A DNA stretch of 38,790 nucleotides from Paramecium sonneborni (lineage: Eukaryota > Ciliophora > Oligohymenophorea > Peniculida > Parameciidae), in NCBI GenBank assembly GCA_905182985.1, contig CAJJDN010000141.1, forward strand, positions 279,882 through 318,671, given 5' to 3'. Numbering within the stretch: the first letter of the stretch is position 1; the number at the start of each line of letters is the position of its first letter. The position numbers and the translations under genes were made by a program. This document shows, one piece after another, positions 34,801-38,790 of the stretch. The notes beneath the pieces were generated by a model. The model saw only the letters and a list, made by a program, of their open reading frames with translations, ran no database searches and had not been told where the DNA came from.

Positions 34801-37800
34801 ACTCTTGTTTAAATTGTAATGGAATTACATCTACAAAATGTATATCATGTTTAGATAGTGAAATGAGAATATTTAACAACAATAGTTGTATTTGTATTCC
34901 TCGTTATTTTGATAATGGTAATCCAAATTGTTAATGTAAAATTTAATAATTAATAATAGAATGCAATTATCGATGTGAAACATGCTTAGGATTAGCAACT
35001 TCTTGTTTGAGTTGTAATATAAACAATTTTAGAAAACTAATAAATTAATAATGTTTATGTGAAATAGGTTATTTTGATGATGGATCAAATCCTATTTGTT
35101 AAAGTATATTATATTTTGATATTAGAATGTCACTATTCATGTTCTCAATGTAGTGTACTATTTACAAGATGTGAAGCATGTTCATTAATGTCAAATAGAT
35201 AATTTAATTCAATTTTATCTACATGTGCTTGCTCTAATTCTTATTATGATTCTGGAATTGAAGTTTGTTAAAAATGCCATTATTCCTGTTTAACTTGTTT
35301 TGCTTTTGGTGCTTAATTTTGTAATTCTTGTTAGGAAATGACGACTTCTTTAAGAGTATTAAATGCAGGAGTTTGCTAATGTTTAAATGGATATTATGAT
35401 GATGGAGTAAATAATAATTGTAAAAAATGTTTAATTTAATGTTTGACATGTTAAAATACTGCAGATTATTGCACATCTTGTACAACAACTACTAGACATT
35501 TAGATGGAAATACTTGTAAATGTAATGTAGGTTATTTTGAAAATAATTTGGACAATTGTTATTAATGTGATAATAATTGTGTTAATTGTTAAACTAATTC
35601 TAAGATATGTACTGAATGTGATTAAACCTAATTAAGAGTTTTAGATAATACTTCTCGTACCTGTATATGTAAAATTGGAACAACAGAAATAAATTTGGTA
35701 TGCTAAATTTGTGATATTAATTGCTTGACTTGTTTAAATTCAATTTCTTATTGTACATCTTGCAAAACTTTAAAAATATTGGTAAATAATAGATGTTAAT
35801 GTATTGATGGAACTTATGAATTAAATAATGGATGTTTATTATGTAATTCATCTTGTTCTACATGTATAAATTCATAAAATTATTGTACATCATGTTCAAT
35901 TGATAAATATAGAGTTTTTAAGACTGGAAATATTTGTATTTGTTAAGATGGCTATTATGAATAAATAAGTACCTTAAGTTGTTAAAAATGTGATTTATCG
36001 TGTTTAACTTGTAAGAATTCTGCCACATATTGTCTTTCTTGTGATACAACTTATAATCTAAGTTTAGATGTACTAAATAGATGTATTTGTACTACAGGTT
36101 ACTATTTTAATACATTTTCTAAATAATGTGAAGGTATTTATTAAATTATTATAATTAATATAGCATGTGCTATAAAATGTAAAGAATGCTAAACATTTTC
36201 TTAATGTATGGAATGTGAAGATTCAACAAGATATTATGAATAAGATAATATGAGTTGTCCATGTAAAGATGGATATTATGAAAGTAATCTAGAGAAATGT
36301 GCATGTATTTATATAAATAACATATTTTAGAATGTGATTTAACTTGTAAAACTTGTATTAATTAATCATAACATTGTTTAACATGCGAATCAGTATATTA
36401 TAGAATTATGAATAACTCAAATTAATGTCTATGTTAAGATGGATATTATGATATTGGAATTGAAATGTGTTTTTAATGCAATTCAGTATGCAAAACATGT
36501 AAAATAAACTCAAGTAAATGTTTTTCATGTTATGAATTATAACATTATAGATAATTAAATCTTAATTAATGTATTTGTTAGAAAGGATTTTATGATAATG
36601 GTTAATTAATTTGTGAAAGTAAACAATATAATTATTACTCTAGAATGTTCTAATTAATGTCTTACATGTTTAGGTAAAAGAGATAATTGTACAAGTTGTG
36701 ATATTAATAAAAATAGAATAGATTAATCTACAATAAAAAGATGTCCTTGTTTATCTGGTTTTTATCAAGATGAAAATGAAAATTGTTCAAGTATTCATTG
36801 ATTTTAATAATAAATAGAATGTCATTTCAAATGTTAAACTTGTTCTATATAAAGGGATAATTGTATAAGTTGTTCAATTTCTAAAACATCAAATAGATAA
36901 TCAATATCTAATAATTGTANTTGTAAATGTAATGTAGGTTATTTTGAAAATAATTTGGACAATTGTTATTAATGTGATAATAATTGTGTTAATTGTTAAA
37001 CTAATTCTAAGATATGTACTGAATGTGATTAAACCTAATTAAGAGTTTTAGATAATACTTCTCGTACCTGTATATGTAAAATTGGAACAACAGAAATAAA
37101 TTTGGTATGCTAAATTTGTGATATTAATTGCTTGACTTGTTTAAATTCAATTTCTTATTGTACATCTTGCAAAACTTTAAAAATATTGGTAAATAATAGA
37201 TGTTAATGTATTGATGGAACTTATGAATTAAATAATGGATGTTTATTATGTAATTCATCTTGTTCTACATGTATAAATTCATAAAATTATTGTACATCAT
37301 GTTCAATTGATAAATATAGAGTTTTTAAGACTGGAAATATTTGTATTTGTTAAGATGGCTATTATGAATAAATAAGTACCTTAAGTTGTTAAAAATGTGA
37401 TTTATCGTGTTTAACTTGTAAGAATTCTGCCACATATTGTCTTTCTTGTGATACAACTTATAATCTAAGTTTAGATGTACTAAATAGATGTATTTGTACT
37501 ACAGGTTACTATTTTAATACATTTTCTAAATAATGTGAAGGTATTTATTAAATTATTATAATTAATATAGCATGTGCTATAAAATGTAAAGAATGCTAAA
37601 CATTTTCTTAATGTATGGAATGTGAAGATTCAACAAGATATTATGAATAAGATAATATGAGTTGTCCATGTAAAGATGGATATTATGAAAGTAATCTAGA
37701 GAAATGTGCATGTATTTATATAAATAACATATTTTAGAATGTGATTTAACTTGTAAAACTTGTATTAATTAATCATAACATTGTTTAACATGCGAATCAG

Positions 37801-38790
37801 TATATTATAGAATTATGAATAACTCAAATTAATGTCTATGTTAAGATGGATATTATGATATTGGAATTGAAATGTGTTTTTAATGCAATTCAGTATGCAA
37901 AACATGTAAAATAAACTCAAGTAAATGTTTTTCATGTTATGAATTATAACATTATAGATAATTAAATCTTAATTAATGTATTTGTTAGAAAGGATTTTAT
38001 GATAATGGTTAATTAATTTGTGAAAGTAAACAATATAATTATTACTCTAGAATGTTCTAATTAATGTCTTACATGTTTAGGTAAAAGAGATAATTGTACA
38101 AGTTGTGATATTAATAAAAATAGAATAGATTAATCTACAATAAAAAGATGTCCTTGTTTATCTGGTTTTTATCAAGATGAAAATGAAAATTGTTCAAGTA
38201 TTCATTGATTTTAATAATAAATAGAATGTCATTTCAAATGTTAAACTTGTTCTATATAAAGGGATAATTGTATAAGTTGTTCAATTTCTAAAACATCAAA
38301 TAGATAATCAATATCTAATAATTGTATTTGTAAAGATGGTTATTATGATGATGATACTTAAGTTGATTGTTAAAAGTGTAGTAATCGTTGTAAACAATGT
38401 TAAGATTAATCATACAATTGTTTAAGTTGTTTTAGTAATCTTAGAAATACACCTCCTTTATGTAATTGCAAATATGGATTCTTTGAAAATTCTACATAAA
38501 ATTGTGAACGTATATTATTATTTAAATATTTTAGCTTGTGAAAATTAATGCGAAACATGTGAAAAATCTGGTTCTAATTGTTTAACTTGTAAAGAAGGTA
38601 GACATACTTAATTATGTGTATGTTAAGAAGGATATTATGAAGGTGGATATACTTATTGTATATGTATTAATTTATTTAATTATTAATAGAATGTGAATAT
38701 TAATGTAAAACATGTATAGATTCTCCTTTAAACTGTTTAATTTGTAAAGGGGATCGTATCAATTTACCTTAATGCATATGTCCAGATGGC
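31881..38790 (+). CDS. Giant secreted/surface cysteine-repeat protein (furin/GFR-like repeats), 3' end outside window
   Basis: A member of the large ciliate family of growth-factor-receptor-type cysteine-rich proteins. The ATG at 31881 starts a signal peptide (MFRFSLGLVLSLYNIVFING). Two related domains of about 150-180 residues follow (about 31990-32480 and 32580-33060). Both contain FGG(Y/F)N, PPHY, IDxWD and a Trp-Gly...RDF end (SWGFRDF, SFGLRDF). From 33040 on the protein is a chain of CxxC-type repeats (C-x2-C-x-G/N...C-x-C...GYYD). At least 20 introns of 22-32 nt are needed, for example 32174-32197, 32409-32437, 33168-33195, 34057-34081, 35104-35125, 36134-36163 and 38510-38534. Many sit at the same place in the repeat, just before a Cys codon. 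One join near 32040-32065 needs either a gtt...aag intron or a one-base indel. The duplicated block at 35514-38326 lies inside it. Function is unknown; adhesion or surface coat is plausible. Confidence 0.75.
35514..36919 (+). repeat. Direct repeat copy 1 (1406 nt)
   Basis: As far as compared by eye, identical to 36921-38326 at a constant offset of 1407, which is a multiple of three. It ends exactly at the N. It encodes a series of cysteine repeats and includes four introns (36134-36163, 36305-36330, 36619-36643, 36791-36817) that recur in copy 2. Confidence 0.95.
36920..36920. other. Single undetermined base (N) at the junction of two identical blocks
   Basis: The only ambiguous base in the window. 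Its equivalents are C at 35513 and T at 38327. On both sides the sequence matches at ttgtaaa, so the two candidate continuations disagree at this one base. This suggests a consensus or merge problem at the repeat junction. Confidence 0.95.
36921..38326 (+). repeat. Direct repeat copy 2 (1406 nt)
   Basis: Second copy of 35514-36919, beginning directly after the N. It continues into unique sequence (tttgtaaagatgg...) encoding further cysteine repeats in the same frame. With one copy removed, the frame also continues normally. Confidence 0.95.

Noticed and set aside
1..38790. Retained germline IESs (TA-bounded 26-30 bp) as the cause of frame breaks
   Set aside because: The segments tested by removing TA-to-TA pieces did not restore frame, whereas GT...AG removal did.
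1..38790. tRNA, rRNA, CRISPR, telomere repeats or bacterial-type promoters
   Set aside because: None were seen. There is no C4A2/C3A4-type telomere tract, no clover-leaf-like segment and no regularly spaced direct repeats.

Overview
The window is macronuclear-type DNA of a ciliate, almost certainly Paramecium. Every convincing reading frame uses TAA and TAG as glutamine and TGA as the only stop (code 6). Introns are tiny (19-32 nt) and the DNA is very AT-rich. Gene content is typical of Paramecium: a giant surface (immobilisation) antigen, an H-type lectin, a cyclic-nucleotide-gated-type K+ channel and a giant furin-like cysteine-repeat protein. Exons stay open once introns are removed, so I see no retained germline IESs. 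The species cannot be fixed from sequence alone.

Layout. 763-1679 (+) is an unrecognised Q-rich protein. It converges, with 16 bp between stop codons, on a compact minus-strand block: a coiled-coil protein (1696-4047), an AGC-family protein kinase (4096-6336) and a TPR/armadillo protein resembling the dynein-arm assembly factor TTC12 (6414-9024). Spacers inside the block are 48 and 77 bp. A gene-poor 2.9 kb stretch follows (9025-11893); its second half holds long but interrupted reading frames. 11894-19315 (+) is a single-exon 2473-residue surface antigen with a signal peptide and a GPI-type C-terminus. After about 1 kb of gene-free DNA come an H-type lectin (20306-21634), a broken small gene and two doubtful small ORFs. 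Next are a SET-domain methyltransferase (23466-25657) and a CNG-type K+ channel (26306-29839) with a degenerate cyclic-nucleotide domain and a CCHC zinc knuckle. A mostly empty 2 kb follows, with one small ORF. From 31881 to the right edge runs one multi-exon secreted or surface cysteine-repeat protein, cut by the window end.

Two 1406-nt exact copies (35514-36919 and 36921-38326) flank a single N at 36920 inside that last gene. This is either an assembly artefact or an in-frame 469-codon internal duplication.

Functionally the right two thirds are rich in cell-surface and secreted proteins (antigen, lectin, channel, cysteine-repeat protein). The left block carries cytosolic and ciliary functions (kinase, coiled coil, TTC12-like). 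All intron coordinates come from reading frame and splice-site inspection only.
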